This document shows positions 1-8,762 of a stretch of 64,000 nt of DNA, piece by piece (the first letter of the stretch is position 1; every line of letters starts with the position of its first letter). Made by a program: the position numbers and the translations under genes. The notes below the pieces were generated by a model. The model did not search any database and was not told where the DNA came from. It worked only from the letters and a program-made list of their open reading frames with translations. The stretch comes from Lentiprolixibacter aurantiacus. GTDB lineage: Bacteria > Bacteroidota > Bacteroidia > Flavobacteriales > Flavobacteriaceae. The stretch spans positions 62,001 through 126,000 of the forward strand of contig NZ_JAPFQP010000004.1 of NCBI RefSeq assembly GCF_026241225.1, given 5' to 3'.

Positions 1-551
1 GCAAAGGCCCCAATGTAATGATGGGTTACTACAAGGACCCCGAAAAGACTGCCGAAGTTATTAAGAACGGGTATTTTCATACGGGCGATATTGGCGAGAT
101 TGATGCCGATGGATTCCTTAAGATAACTGACCGTAAAAAGGAAATGTTCAAAACCTCCGGAGGGAAATACGTGGCCCCGCAGTTACTGGAAAACCGATTC
201 AAGCAATCCCGTTTCATTGAACAGATCATGGTTGTAGGCGAGGGTGAAAAAATGCCGGCTGCACTTATACAGCCCAATTATGAATTCCTGTACGAATGGG
301 CAAAACGCCATAATATTACCTTTGGCGAAAACTCGGATATAGTTGCTGATAAACGGATTTTAGACCGTTTCCAGAAAGAAGTTGACCAAGCCAATGAAAG
401 TTTTGCCAAGTGGGAAAAGATCAAGCAGTTTCGGCTTACCCCGGAAGTATGGACGGTAGATGACGGACATCTTACACCCACTATGAAACTCAGAAGAAAG
501 ATCATTAAGGAAAAATATATCGACCTCTACAACGATATATACGGATATTAA
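1..551 (+). CDS. Long-chain acyl-CoA ligase (AMP-forming), C-terminal part
   Basis: The reading frame is open from base 3 and enters from outside the window, so only about the last 180 residues are visible. They carry the C-terminal signature of the adenylate-forming acyl-CoA synthetases: a GYFHTGDIGEID stretch, the hinge DRKKEMFKTSGGKYVAP, and a late catalytic-lysine segment (LTPTMKLRRK). The family activates free fatty acids to acyl-CoA using ATP. Its position just upstream of a complete beta-oxidation operon suggests it feeds that pathway. Fatty-acid chain length cannot be judged from this fragment. Confidence 0.9.
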   Translation, partial: KGPNVMMGYYKDPEKTAEVIKNGYFHTGDIGEIDADGFLKITDRKKEMFKTSGGKYVAPQLLENRFKQSRFIEQIMVVGEGEKMPAALIQPNYEFLYEWAKRHNITFGENSDIVADKRILDRFQKEVDQANESFAKWEKIKQFRLTPEVWTVDDGHLTPTMKLRRKIIKEKYIDLYNDIYGY

Positions 552-583
552 ATTCCATCCGTAATTTCTTCGTACTTTCATCT

Positions 584-609
584 AATTTATTATGCATGCA
601 TAATAAATT
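584..609. promoter_or_regulatory. Perfect 26-bp palindrome, probable MarR operator
   Basis: Half-site AATTTATTATGCA is followed directly by its exact reverse complement. The palindrome ends 5 bases before a TATCTTTG -7 box (615-622) and covers the place where a -33 element would sit. This is the classic position for a repressor site. MarR dimers bind such palindromes, and the next gene encodes one, so autoregulation of the fad operon is inferred. Confidence 0.75.
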
Positions 610-614
610 TTTTC

Positions 615-622
615 TATCTTTG
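615..622 (+). promoter_or_regulatory. Bacteroidota -7 promoter box (TATCTTTG) for the fad operon
   Basis: Matches TAnnTTTG, the -7 consensus of the primary sigma factor of Bacteroidota. It lies 18 bases upstream of the MarR start codon. No clear TTG is present at -33, where the palindrome lies. Confidence 0.6.
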
Positions 623-640
623 GGAACCTAAGCGTCTCCC

Positions 641-1084
641 ATGAAGGATATTACCATTGATTATGCTCTCCGTGCCACATGGCAGGCAGTTGCCCGTATG
701 TACAATGAAGAAGCCAAGAAATTCGAGGCTACAATGGCGGTTGGGTTTACCTTGTTGAGCATAGATCCCAAAACAGGGACCCCATCTACATCCCTGGGAC
801 CTAAAATGGGGATGGAAGCCACCAGCCTTTCGAGGATTTTAAAGAGTATGGAGGAAAGAGGGCTTATAGAAAGACGCCCGAATCCCAATGACGGTCGCGG
901 GGTATTGATCCACCTCACTCCATTTGGCCTTGAAAAACGCGAAGACTCCAAAGCCGTAGTGCTCCAGTTCAACAATACGGTAAGAGAACATGTTAGCCAG
1001 GACAAACTGGATCATTTTTTTGAGGTAGTGGATGTCATCAATCACCTGATATCAGAAAAGAAGATTTATTTACAGGATACATAA
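641..1084 (+). CDS. MarR family transcriptional regulator
   Basis: A 147-residue protein of normal MarR length, with a winged-helix core around residues 45-100 (a TSLSRILKSMEERGLIERRPNPNDGRG recognition helix and wing). MarR proteins are dimeric repressors that are usually released by small ligands. It is the first gene of a tight operon with fadN, fadA and fadE (28 bp to fadN). It probably senses acyl-CoA or fatty acid and represses the operon through the palindrome in front of it. The ligand is inferred from context only. Confidence 0.9.
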   Translation: MKDITIDYALRATWQAVARMYNEEAKKFEATMAVGFTLLSIDPKTGTPSTSLGPKMGMEATSLSRILKSMEERGLIERRPNPNDGRGVLIHLTPFGLEKREDSKAVVLQFNNTVREHVSQDKLDHFFEVVDVINHLISEKKIYLQDT

Positions 1085-1112
1085 AAACAATAGCGCTAAG
1101 CCAAAACCATAT

Positions 1113-3518
1113 ATGAAGAAACACATCAAAAAAGTAGCTGTAATCGGCTCCGGAATCATGGGAAGTGGCATTGCCTGTCATTTTGCGAATATCGGCGTGG
1201 AAGTACTCCTGCTCGATATAATCCCCAGGGAGTTGAACGACAAAGAGGCGAAAAAAGGGTTAACCCTCGAAGATGCCGTTGTACGTAACAGGCTGGTCAA
1301 CGAAGCCCTGGCCAAGTCTCTTAAATCAAAGCCCTCACCTATTTACCACTCCAAATTTGCCAGCAGGATCACCACAGGTAACCTGGAGGATGACCTGCCT
1401 AAAATTGCTGAGGTAGATTGGATCATTGAAGTAGTTGTGGAACGACTGGATATCAAAAAACAGGTATTTGAACAAATTGAAAAATACCGCAAACCGGGAA
1501 CCCTGATTACTTCAAATACCTCGGGTATCCCCATTGCATTTATGAGTGAGGGGCGATCCGATGATTTTCAGGAGAATTTCTGTGGCACGCACTTTTTTAA
1601 CCCACCCAGGTACCTGAAGCTTTTTGAGATCATCCCAGGTCCTAAAACCCGTCCGGAAGTACTTTCTTTCCTGAATACCTACGGGGAGAAATTTCTGGGC
1701 AAAACAGCCGTAGTGGCTAAGGATACTCCGGCATTTATCGGCAACAGGATCGGGATTTTCAGTATAATGAGCCTTTTCCATGCGGTTAAGGAAATGGGTC
1801 TCACCGTTGAGGAAGTTGATAAACTCACAGGACCCGTAATCGGAAGGCCCAAATCTGCTACATTCCGAACAGTGGATGTGGTAGGGCTGGATACCCTGAT
1901 CCACGTGGCAAACGGGATCGGTGAAAATTGCCCGAAAGATGAGCGGCATGAGTTGTTCCAATTACCGGATTTCATAAAAACCATGTCAGACAATAATTGG
2001 CTGGGAAGTAAAACCGGTCAGGGTTTTTACAAAAAGGTCAAGGGAGATAAAGGGAAAAGCGAGATCCTGAGCCTGGATCTGGATACACTGGAATACCGGT
2101 CTAAGAAGCGTGCAAACTTTGCCAGCCTGGAGCTCACCAAACCTATCGACAAGGTAATTGAGCGCTTCCCAGTGCTGATTGGTGGCAAAGACAAGGCCGG
2201 CGAATTTTACCGGAGGAGTTTTGGTGCTTTGTTTGCTTATGTTTCCCACCGCATACCGGAGATCACGGACGAACTCTACAAGATTGATGACGCTATGAAA
2301 GCCGGCTTTGGCTGGGAGCACGGTCCGTTTCAAATATGGGACGCGATTGGTCTGGATAAGGGATTGGCGCTGATTGAAGAAGCCGGACAGGAACCTGCGG
2401 CCTGGATAAATGATCTGAAAGGTGGCGGTGAAACTTCTTTTTATACCGTCAAGGATGGGGCAACCTATTATTATGACATTCCCAGGAAAGAACAGGTTAA
2501 AAAACCCGGACAGGATGCCTTCATTATTCTGGACAATATCCGCAAGTCCAATGAGGTATTCAAAAACAGTGGTGTGGTTATAGAAGACCTGGGTGATGGT
2601 ATCCTGAACTGTGAATTCCAGTCGAAAATGAATACTATTGGCGGAGATGTAATCGCTGGCCTCAACAAAGCCATTGACCTGGCTGAAAAAGACTTCCAGG
2701 GGCTGGTGATCGGGAACCAGGCTGCTAACTTCTCGGTCGGGGCCAATATCGGTATGATATTTATGCTGGCCGTTGAGCAGGAATACGACGAACTCAACAT
2801 GGCTATCAAGATGTTTCAGGACACCATGATGCGCATGCGCTATTCAGCTATCCCTACCATTGCTGCTCCGCATGGCATGTGCCTTGGAGGGGGGTGCGAA
2901 TTATCCCTGCATGCCGATAAGGTAGTAGCCGCTGCGGAAACCTACATCGGACTGGTTGAATTTGGTGTTGGTGTAATCCCCGGTGGCGGCGGTTCCAAGG
3001 AAATGGCACTGCGCGCATCGGACAGCTTCCGCAAGAATGATGTTGAACTCAATGTATTACAGGAATACTTCCTTACCATTGGCATGGCCAAAGTGTCAAC
3101 ATCAGCTTACGAAGCCTATGACCTTGGTATTTTGCAGAAGGGCAAGGACGTTGTGGTAGTGAATAAAGACCGGCAAATTGCCACTGCCAAGGCATATGCA
3201 AAACTAATGGCAGAATCGGGCTATACACAACCGGTACGTCGTAAAGATGTAAAAGTCCTGGGAAAACAGGCCCTTGGGATGTTCCTTGTAGGGACAGACT
3301 CCATGGAAGCTGCACATTATATATCAGAACACGACAAAAAGATCGCCGATAAACTGGCCTACGTAATGGCAGGAGGGGATCTTTCCGAAAGTTCATACGT
3401 AAGCGAACAGTACCTGCTGGACATTGAGCGAGAAGCTTTCCTGTCGCTCTGCACAGAAAGAAAAACCCTGGAACGCATCCAGCATATGCTGAAAACTGGT
3501 AAACCTTTAAGAAACTAA
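1113..3518 (+). CDS. fadN: 3-hydroxyacyl-CoA dehydrogenase / enoyl-CoA hydratase fusion
   Basis: This 801-residue bifunctional beta-oxidation enzyme hydrates 2-enoyl-CoA and oxidises the product to 3-ketoacyl-CoA with NAD. The N-terminal Rossmann domain shows GSGIMG at 12-17, and the catalytic histidine lies in GTHFFNPPRY (His160). A crotonase domain follows near residues 510-720, with the oxyanion region GMCLGGGCELSLHADKV and VGVIPGGGG. The order dehydrogenase-then-hydratase is that of Bacillus FadN, not of E. coli FadB. The stop is 2 bases from fadA, so co-translation is likely. Confidence 0.93.
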   Translation: MKKHIKKVAVIGSGIMGSGIACHFANIGVEVLLLDIIPRELNDKEAKKGLTLEDAVVRNRLVNEALAKSLKSKPSPIYHSKFASRITTGNLEDDLPKIAEVDWIIEVVVERLDIKKQVFEQIEKYRKPGTLITSNTSGIPIAFMSEGRSDDFQENFCGTHFFNPPRYLKLFEIIPGPKTRPEVLSFLNTYGEKFLGKTAVVAKDTPAFIGNRIGIFSIMSLFHAVKEMGLTVEEVDKLTGPVIGRPKSATFRTVDVVGLDTLIHVANGIGENCPKDERHELFQLPDFIKTMSDNNWLGSKTGQGFYKKVKGDKGKSEILSLDLDTLEYRSKKRANFASLELTKPIDKVIERFPVLIGGKDKAGEFYRRSFGALFAYVSHRIPEITDELYKIDDAMKAGFGWEHGPFQIWDAIGLDKGLALIEEAGQEPAAWINDLKGGGETSFYTVKDGATYYYDIPRKEQVKKPGQDAFIILDNIRKSNEVFKNSGVVIEDLGDGILNCEFQSKMNTIGGDVIAGLNKAIDLAEKDFQGLVIGNQAANFSVGANIGMIFMLAVEQEYDELNMAIKMFQDTMMRMRYSAIPTIAAPHGMCLGGGCELSLHADKVVAAAETYIGLVEFGVGVIPGGGGSKEMALRASDSFRKNDVELNVLQEYFLTIGMAKVSTSAYEAYDLGILQKGKDVVVVNKDRQIATAKAYAKLMAESGYTQPVRRKDVKVLGKQALGMFLVGTDSMEAAHYISEHDKKIADKLAYVMAGGDLSESSYVSEQYLLDIEREAFLSLCTERKTLERIQHMLKTGKPLRN

Positions 3519-3520
3519 TC

Positions 3521-4711
3521 ATGAATACAGCCTATATCGTAAAAGCATACAGAACTGCCGTGGGGAAGGCCCCTAAAGGCCTGTTCCGATTCAAAAGGCC
3601 GGACGAACTGGCCGCGGAAACCATTGCACATATGATGCAGGAAGTTCCGCAACTGGACAAGAAACGCATCGATGATGTAATCGTCGGAAATGCCATGCCG
3701 GAAGCCGAACAGGGTCTTAATATGGCCCGTTTAATATCCCTGATGGGACTCGAGGTTGAAGATGTTCCCGGTGTAACTGTTAACCGCTACTGCGCCTCAG
3801 GACTGGAGACCATTGGTATTGCCACAGCCAAAATCCAGGCGGGAATGGCAGATTGCATCATAGCCGGAGGGGCAGAAAGCATGAGCTATATACCCATGGG
3901 CGGTTACAAACCCACTCCTGATTATCAGACCGCCAAAGAAGGTCATGAGGACTATTACTGGGGTATGGGACTTACTGCTGAAGCAGTGGCAGAGCAATTC
4001 AAAGTCTCAAGGGAAGACCAGGATGAATTTGCCTATAATTCCCATATGAAGGCTCTGAAAGCACAAAAAGATGATCGTTTTAAGGATCAGATCGTACCTA
4101 TTTCGGTAGAGCACACCTTTGTAAATGCCCAGGGAAAGAAGGAAACAAAAACTTATACCGTAGACACAGATGAAGGTCCCAGGGCTGATACATCCCTGGA
4201 AGCTTTGGCCCGTTTACGACCGGTTTTTGCAGCCAACGGAAGTGTAACCGCGGGTAATTCATCACAAATGAGCGATGGTGCTGCATTTGTACTTGTGATG
4301 AGTGAAACACTGGTCAGGGAATTAAATTTGGAACCCGTAGCGCGCCTGGTTAGTTATGCTGCTGCCGGGGTTGAGCCCAGGATAATGGGTATTGGTCCTG
4401 TTAAAGCTATTCCTAAGGCATTGAAACAAGGCGGACTGCAGCAAGATCAGGTGGGGTTAATTGAGCTTAACGAAGCCTTCGCATCCCAATCCCTTGCAGT
4501 GATGCGGGAATTGCAGTTAAATCCGGAGATTGTTAACGTAAATGGCGGGGCCATCTCCCTTGGTCACCCTCTGGGGTGTACCGGGGCCAAACTTTCGGTA
4601 CAGCTGTTTGATGAAATGCGTAAGCGAAACATGCGGGGAAAATACGGCATGGTTACCATGTGTGTGGGAACCGGACAGGGTGCCGCAGGGATTTATGAAT
4701 TTTTAAATTAA
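3521..4711 (+). CDS. fadA: Acetyl-CoA acyltransferase (3-ketoacyl-CoA thiolase)
   Basis: A 396-residue thiolase that cleaves 3-ketoacyl-CoA with CoA to acetyl-CoA and a shortened acyl-CoA. The nucleophile is Cys91 in NRYCASGLE. The second catalytic pair is His349 in [15 protein letters not shown] and Cys381 in [11 protein letters not shown]. It is full length and sits between fadN (2-bp gap) and fadE (18-bp gap). The gene order fadN-fadA-fadE matches the Bacillus subtilis operon of the same function. Confidence 0.95.
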   Translation: MNTAYIVKAYRTAVGKAPKGLFRFKRPDELAAETIAHMMQEVPQLDKKRIDDVIVGNAMPEAEQGLNMARLISLMGLEVEDVPGVTVNRYCASGLETIGIATAKIQAGMADCIIAGGAESMSYIPMGGYKPTPDYQTAKEGHEDYYWGMGLTAEAVAEQFKVSREDQDEFAYNSHMKALKAQKDDRFKDQIVPISVEHTFVNAQGKKETKTYTVDTDEGPRADTSLEALARLRPVFAANGSVTAGNSSQMSDGAAFVLVMSETLVRELNLEPVARLVSYAAAGVEPRIMGIGPVKAIPKALKQGGLQQDQVGLIELNEAFASQSLAVMRELQLNPEIVNVNGGAISLGHPLGCTGAKLSVQLFDEMRKRNMRGKYGMVTMCVGTGQGAAGIYEFLN

Positions 4712-4729
4712 TCGATCAAAAAATAAGCA

Positions 4730-6541
4730 ATGAGTACAGAAGTTATGAACAAGGAAATTCTCAGGGGAGGTCAGTTTCTGGTTAAGGAAACCCAGTGTGA
4801 TGATATTTTCACCCTGGAAGACCTCAATGAAGAACAAAAGATGATGCGCGAAAGCACCAAGGAATTCGTAGATCGCGAACTCTGGGGGCATTGGGAGCGC
4901 TTCGAAAGCAAGGATTATGCCTACACCGAGTCCTGCATGCGAAAAGCCGGGGAACTGGGGTTCCTAAGTATTGCTGTTCCTGAAGCCTATGGGGGTATGG
5001 GAATGGGATTTGTTGATACTATGCTGGTGTGCGACTACATTTCCGGCGCCACAGGTTCTTTCAGCACGGCATTTGGAGCTCATACCGGTATCGGAACCAT
5101 GCCCATTACCTTATACGGTACGGAAGAACAGAAGAAGAAATATGTACCCAAACTTGCTAGCGGAGAATGGTTTGGGGCCTACTGCCTCACCGAACCTGGC
5201 GCCGGATCTGATGCCAATTCCGGAAAGACGAAGGCAGTACTGTCAGAAGATGGCAAGTACTACAGCATCACGGGTCAGAAAATGTGGATCTCCAACGCCG
5301 GGTTCTGCAATCTGTTTATCGTATTTGCCCGTATTGAAGATGATAAATATATCACCGGATTCATAGTCGAAAACGATCCGGAAAACGGAATCACCCTGGG
5401 TGATGAAGAGAAGAAACTGGGAATCCACTCCTCCTCTACCCGACAAGTGTTCTTTAATGATACTAGAGTTCCTGTTGAGAATATGCTTTCCGAGCGCGGA
5501 AATGGATTTAAGATTGCGATGAATGCACTCAATGTTGGCCGTATCAAATTAGCGGCTGCATGCCTGGAAGCACAACGCAGGGTTACCAATGAAGCCGTGC
5601 GTTATGCCAGTGAGCGCGTACAATTCAAAACACCTATCATAAATTTCGGAGCCATTAAAGCAAAGATTGCTCAGATGGCCACCAATGCATACGCCGGTGA
5701 ATCCGCTTGTTACAGAGCAGCCAAAAACATTGAAGACAGGATTGCAATTCGGGTAGCCGAAGGGAATACGCATCAGGAGGCAGAACTCAAGGGCGTTGAA
5801 GAATACGCCATCGAATGTTCTATTCTGAAGGTCGCTGTGTCTGAAGATGTACAAAACACTACTGACGAAGGCATACAGGTTTTCGGAGGGATGGGTTTCA
5901 GTGCAGACGCTCCTATGGAAAAGGCCTGGAGGGATGCGCGAATTGCGAGGATTTATGAAGGTACTAACGAAATTAACCGCATGCTTGCCGTGGGTATGCT
6001 GGTCAAAAAAGCCATGAAGGGCCATGTGGACCTTCTTGGACCAGCCACGGCCGTGGGAGAAGAACTGATGGGAATTCCTTCCTTTGAAACCCCTGATTTC
6101 TCTGCGCTATTTTCTGAAGAAAAAGACCTGATAGCCCGCTTGAAAAAAGTGTTCCTTATGGTAGCAGGAAGCGCTGTTCAGAAATTTGGGCCGGATTTGG
6201 AAAAACATCAGCAGTTACTGCTGGCAGCTGCAGATATCTTGATAGAGATCTATATGGCAGAGTCAACCATACTCCGAACCGAGAAGAATGCCAAACGTTT
6301 CGGGGAAGATGCCCAAAAAGCACAGATTGCCATGTCCAAACTGTACCTGTACAATGCCGTTGACCTTACAGTGCAGCGTGCCAAGGAAGCTATTGTTTCC
6401 TTTGCAGAGGGTGACGAGCAGCGCATGATGCTGATGGGACTTAAACGATTCACCAAGTACGTAAACCAACCCAATGTGGTAGAATTGCGCACCATAATTG
6501 CCGATAAGGTAGCGGCAGATAACGCCTATAAGTTTGACTAA
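4730..6541 (+). CDS. fadE: Acyl-CoA dehydrogenase
   Basis: A 603-residue flavoprotein catalysing the first oxidation step of beta-oxidation (acyl-CoA to 2-enoyl-CoA). The substrate and FAD region YCLTEPGAGSDA is followed by WISNAG. The catalytic glutamate is Glu410 in IYEGTNEINRM. After the standard acyl-CoA dehydrogenase core there is a helical extension of about 170 residues, so it is the long FadE/VLCAD-like form rather than the 380-residue form. It is the last gene of the operon and is followed within 33 bases by a strong terminator. Confidence 0.93.
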   Translation: MSTEVMNKEILRGGQFLVKETQCDDIFTLEDLNEEQKMMRESTKEFVDRELWGHWERFESKDYAYTESCMRKAGELGFLSIAVPEAYGGMGMGFVDTMLVCDYISGATGSFSTAFGAHTGIGTMPITLYGTEEQKKKYVPKLASGEWFGAYCLTEPGAGSDANSGKTKAVLSEDGKYYSITGQKMWISNAGFCNLFIVFARIEDDKYITGFIVENDPENGITLGDEEKKLGIHSSSTRQVFFNDTRVPVENMLSERGNGFKIAMNALNVGRIKLAAACLEAQRRVTNEAVRYASERVQFKTPIINFGAIKAKIAQMATNAYAGESACYRAAKNIEDRIAIRVAEGNTHQEAELKGVEEYAIECSILKVAVSEDVQNTTDEGIQVFGGMGFSADAPMEKAWRDARIARIYEGTNEINRMLAVGMLVKKAMKGHVDLLGPATAVGEELMGIPSFETPDFSALFSEEKDLIARLKKVFLMVAGSAVQKFGPDLEKHQQLLLAAADILIEIYMAESTILRTEKNAKRFGEDAQKAQIAMSKLYLYNAVDLTVQRAKEAIVSFAEGDEQRMMLMGLKRFTKYVNQPNVVELRTIIADKVAADNAYKFD

Positions 6542-6573
6542 TCAGTTTACTGATGGATTTCCTTAGGGAAAAT

Positions 6574-6600
6574 AAAAACCGCCCAATTGGGCGGTTTTTT
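6574..6600 (+). terminator. Rho-independent terminator after fadE
   Basis: The perfect stem AAACCGCCC / GGGCGGTTT closes an AATT loop and runs into a T tract. The A run on the other side means it could also stop transcripts from the minus-strand peptidase gene. Confidence 0.92.
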
Positions 6601-6621
6601 CATTTTATGCAATAATGATAT

Positions 6622-8649
6622 CTACTTCGATGATAGCGTGCTATAACGCTCCGAGTAGTCCAGCATCTGCTCCTCGAAGCTCTCTGGCTGGACAAGGATA
6701 ACATCCGTAATTTCTCCGGCATCGTTCATAACGGGGTTAAGTACAGGATTTACAAATCCGCTGTAGGGTGCAGAGGTGAATTGGGCGTTCCGCTCCAATA
6801 CCTCAGCATGCAATTCCTGGTTTACTTTCACACCATAGCCTTCAACAAGGTCCTGGGCGGCCTGGAAATCACCTTCTGATTTGATCCGCTGGGTTTCCCT
6901 GAGCAGCTGCCCGAAAAGCTCCCGTAGCTTCCCGTAGTCGTTAATATTGTAATAGGTCTTCCCGTTGCGTGATACTTTCTCAATCACATTATCAGCCTGT
7001 CCTTTTTCAAAGACCCATGCAGAAACCCATTGCCGGTTCACCATATGGTCTTCTTCAATATCATCTCCCAGTTCAATTCGGATCAACTGAGTAACCAGAC
7101 CATTTCGGATATAGCCATCATAAGTGGCTTTGCCCAGCTTCTCATAATCATCTACAAGCCCTAACTCCTGTATCTTGGGATCCATCAGATAATAAAGGGC
7201 TACCAGGTCGGCCCGGCCTTCCTCCAGCGTGGAACTATAGTTTTTAAGGGTTTCCTTGGGCTGACCCACTCCCGGGTTTATTTGCCCCGAGGCATGGCCC
7301 ACCACCTCGTGTAAAGCTGTATGCAATTTATCGCCGAGCTCACCATAGGCCAATTCCAGAGCTACTTCTTCCTCATCGTTGGCAAATTCCCTCAGTCTTC
7401 CCGATCCTCCTGCATTGTTATAAGCATCTATAATATTACCCAGCGAAACCGATTTGCTTCCGTGTTTCACCCTGATCCAGTTATTGTTGGGCAGGTTTAC
7501 CCCTATTGGAGTACTGGGACTGGCATCTCCGGCCTCCCCGGCCACAACCACAGTCTTGTAAGATACTCCTACCACATTGTCTTTTTTGTGCTCCTCTATC
7601 AAGGGGGAATTGTCCTCAAACCACTGTGCGTTATCAGACAGCACGGCCATCTGACGGGACATTTCAAAGTCCTTGATCTGAATGATACTCTCATAAGATC
7701 CTTTATACCCTTTAGGGTCGTTGTAAACTTCTACAAAGCCCTGTATCCAGTCGATATTGCCTTCTGTGGAATTCACCCAGGAAATTGCATATTCATCCCA
7801 GGTATCCAGGCTTCCGGTTTGATAATATGATATCAGTAATTTGAGGGTATTGGCCTGCTTCTCATTTTCAGCAACTTCCACAGCTTTTTCCAGCCATTTG
7901 ACGATTTCGCTGATAGCTTCTCCATACATGCCACCTGCCTTATAGACCTTCTCAACCAGCTCGCCATTTTCACGCACAAGCTTGGTATTCAGTCCTGCTT
8001 CAATTGGCTCTTCATCACTACCTTTATCCACTGCGGCATAAAAGGCTTCGACCTCTGCATCTGTGATATCCGGATCATAAAAATTAACCGCTGAAGCAGC
8101 GACATTGTCTACCCCTTTCTTCTTGTTAACCTTTTTGACATCTGAATCGCTAAAGATTACGTCAAAGGCTTCCCCCTGAAGCTCCGTATTGGTTTCCTTG
8201 AGCAAGTAGGTCAGATAATCTGCGGCAAATCCGGGCTTCAACTTATCATTGGAATAATGGTGGTGGATTCCATTGGAAAACCAGACCCGCTTGAGGTAGA
8301 CTTCAAATTCTTTCCAGTCGGCCGTAGATTTATCACCTTCGAAAGTAGTGTACACGTTTTCCAGGGCTTCCCGTATCTGCAGATTGTGGCGGTAATTCTG
8401 ATCCCAGATAATATCACGCCCCGCCAGACCAGCCTGGGTGAGGTAGTACACCAGCTTTTTTTCATTCAGGCTGAGCTCATCAAAGCCTGGCACCTGATAC
8501 CTCAAAATCCGCAGATCGGCAAACTGATCTACTACGTATTCAAAACCTTTTTCTTCGGTGACCACAGGTTTATCGGCCTCGGCACCTTTTTTGCAAGACA
8601 AAGCCAGGGTAAGGGCCAGAGCCATCCCCAAAAATTGACTGATTCTCAT
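6622..8649 (-). CDS. Dipeptidyl-peptidase III-like metallopeptidase, lipoprotein
   Basis: Member of peptidase family M49, zinc enzymes that remove dipeptides from N-termini. The hexapeptide zinc motif is present as HEVVGH (residues 447-452 from this start), followed by EEGRAD at 476-481 carrying the third ligand. The N-terminus has a lipobox (LALSC followed by KKG), so the enzyme is probably an envelope lipoprotein. I chose the ATG at 8649. A longer frame would need a TTG at 8677-8679, which lies inside a TACCTTTG -7 box and so is unlikely to be transcribed. Confidence 0.88.
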   Translation of the reverse strand: MRISQFLGMALALTLALSCKKGAEADKPVVTEEKGFEYVVDQFADLRILRYQVPGFDELSLNEKKLVYYLTQAGLAGRDIIWDQNYRHNLQIREALENVYTTFEGDKSTADWKEFEVYLKRVWFSNGIHHHYSNDKLKPGFAADYLTYLLKETNTELQGEAFDVIFSDSDVKKVNKKKGVDNVAASAVNFYDPDITDAEVEAFYAAVDKGSDEEPIEAGLNTKLVRENGELVEKVYKAGGMYGEAISEIVKWLEKAVEVAENEKQANTLKLLISYYQTGSLDTWDEYAISWVNSTEGNIDWIQGFVEVYNDPKGYKGSYESIIQIKDFEMSRQMAVLSDNAQWFEDNSPLIEEHKKDNVVGVSYKTVVVAGEAGDASPSTPIGVNLPNNNWIRVKHGSKSVSLGNIIDAYNNAGGSGRLREFANDEEEVALELAYGELGDKLHTALHEVVGHASGQINPGVGQPKETLKNYSSTLEEGRADLVALYYLMDPKIQELGLVDDYEKLGKATYDGYIRNGLVTQLIRIELGDDIEEDHMVNRQWVSAWVFEKGQADNVIEKVSRNGKTYYNINDYGKLRELFGQLLRETQRIKSEGDFQAAQDLVEGYGVKVNQELHAEVLERNAQFTSAPYSGFVNPVLNPVMNDAGEITDVILVQPESFEEQMLDYSERYSTLSSK

Positions 8650-8676
8650 TTTAAATTTGGATTTTTGTTCGTCCTG

Positions 8677-8684
8677 CAAAGGTA
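8677..8684 (-). promoter_or_regulatory. Probable -7 promoter box (TACCTTTG) of the M49 peptidase
   Basis: Read on the minus strand it matches TAnnTTTG. It lies 27 bases upstream of the chosen ATG. A -33 TTG exists (8709-8711), but the spacing of 24 is longer than usual, so the call rests on the -7 box only. Confidence 0.45.
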
Positions 8685-8762
8685 GTCAAACCCCCTCTAA
8701 TTACCAGTCAATACATGCCGTATTTGGAGTTAACAAAACTCCTGATAAAAAGTGCAAAACTA

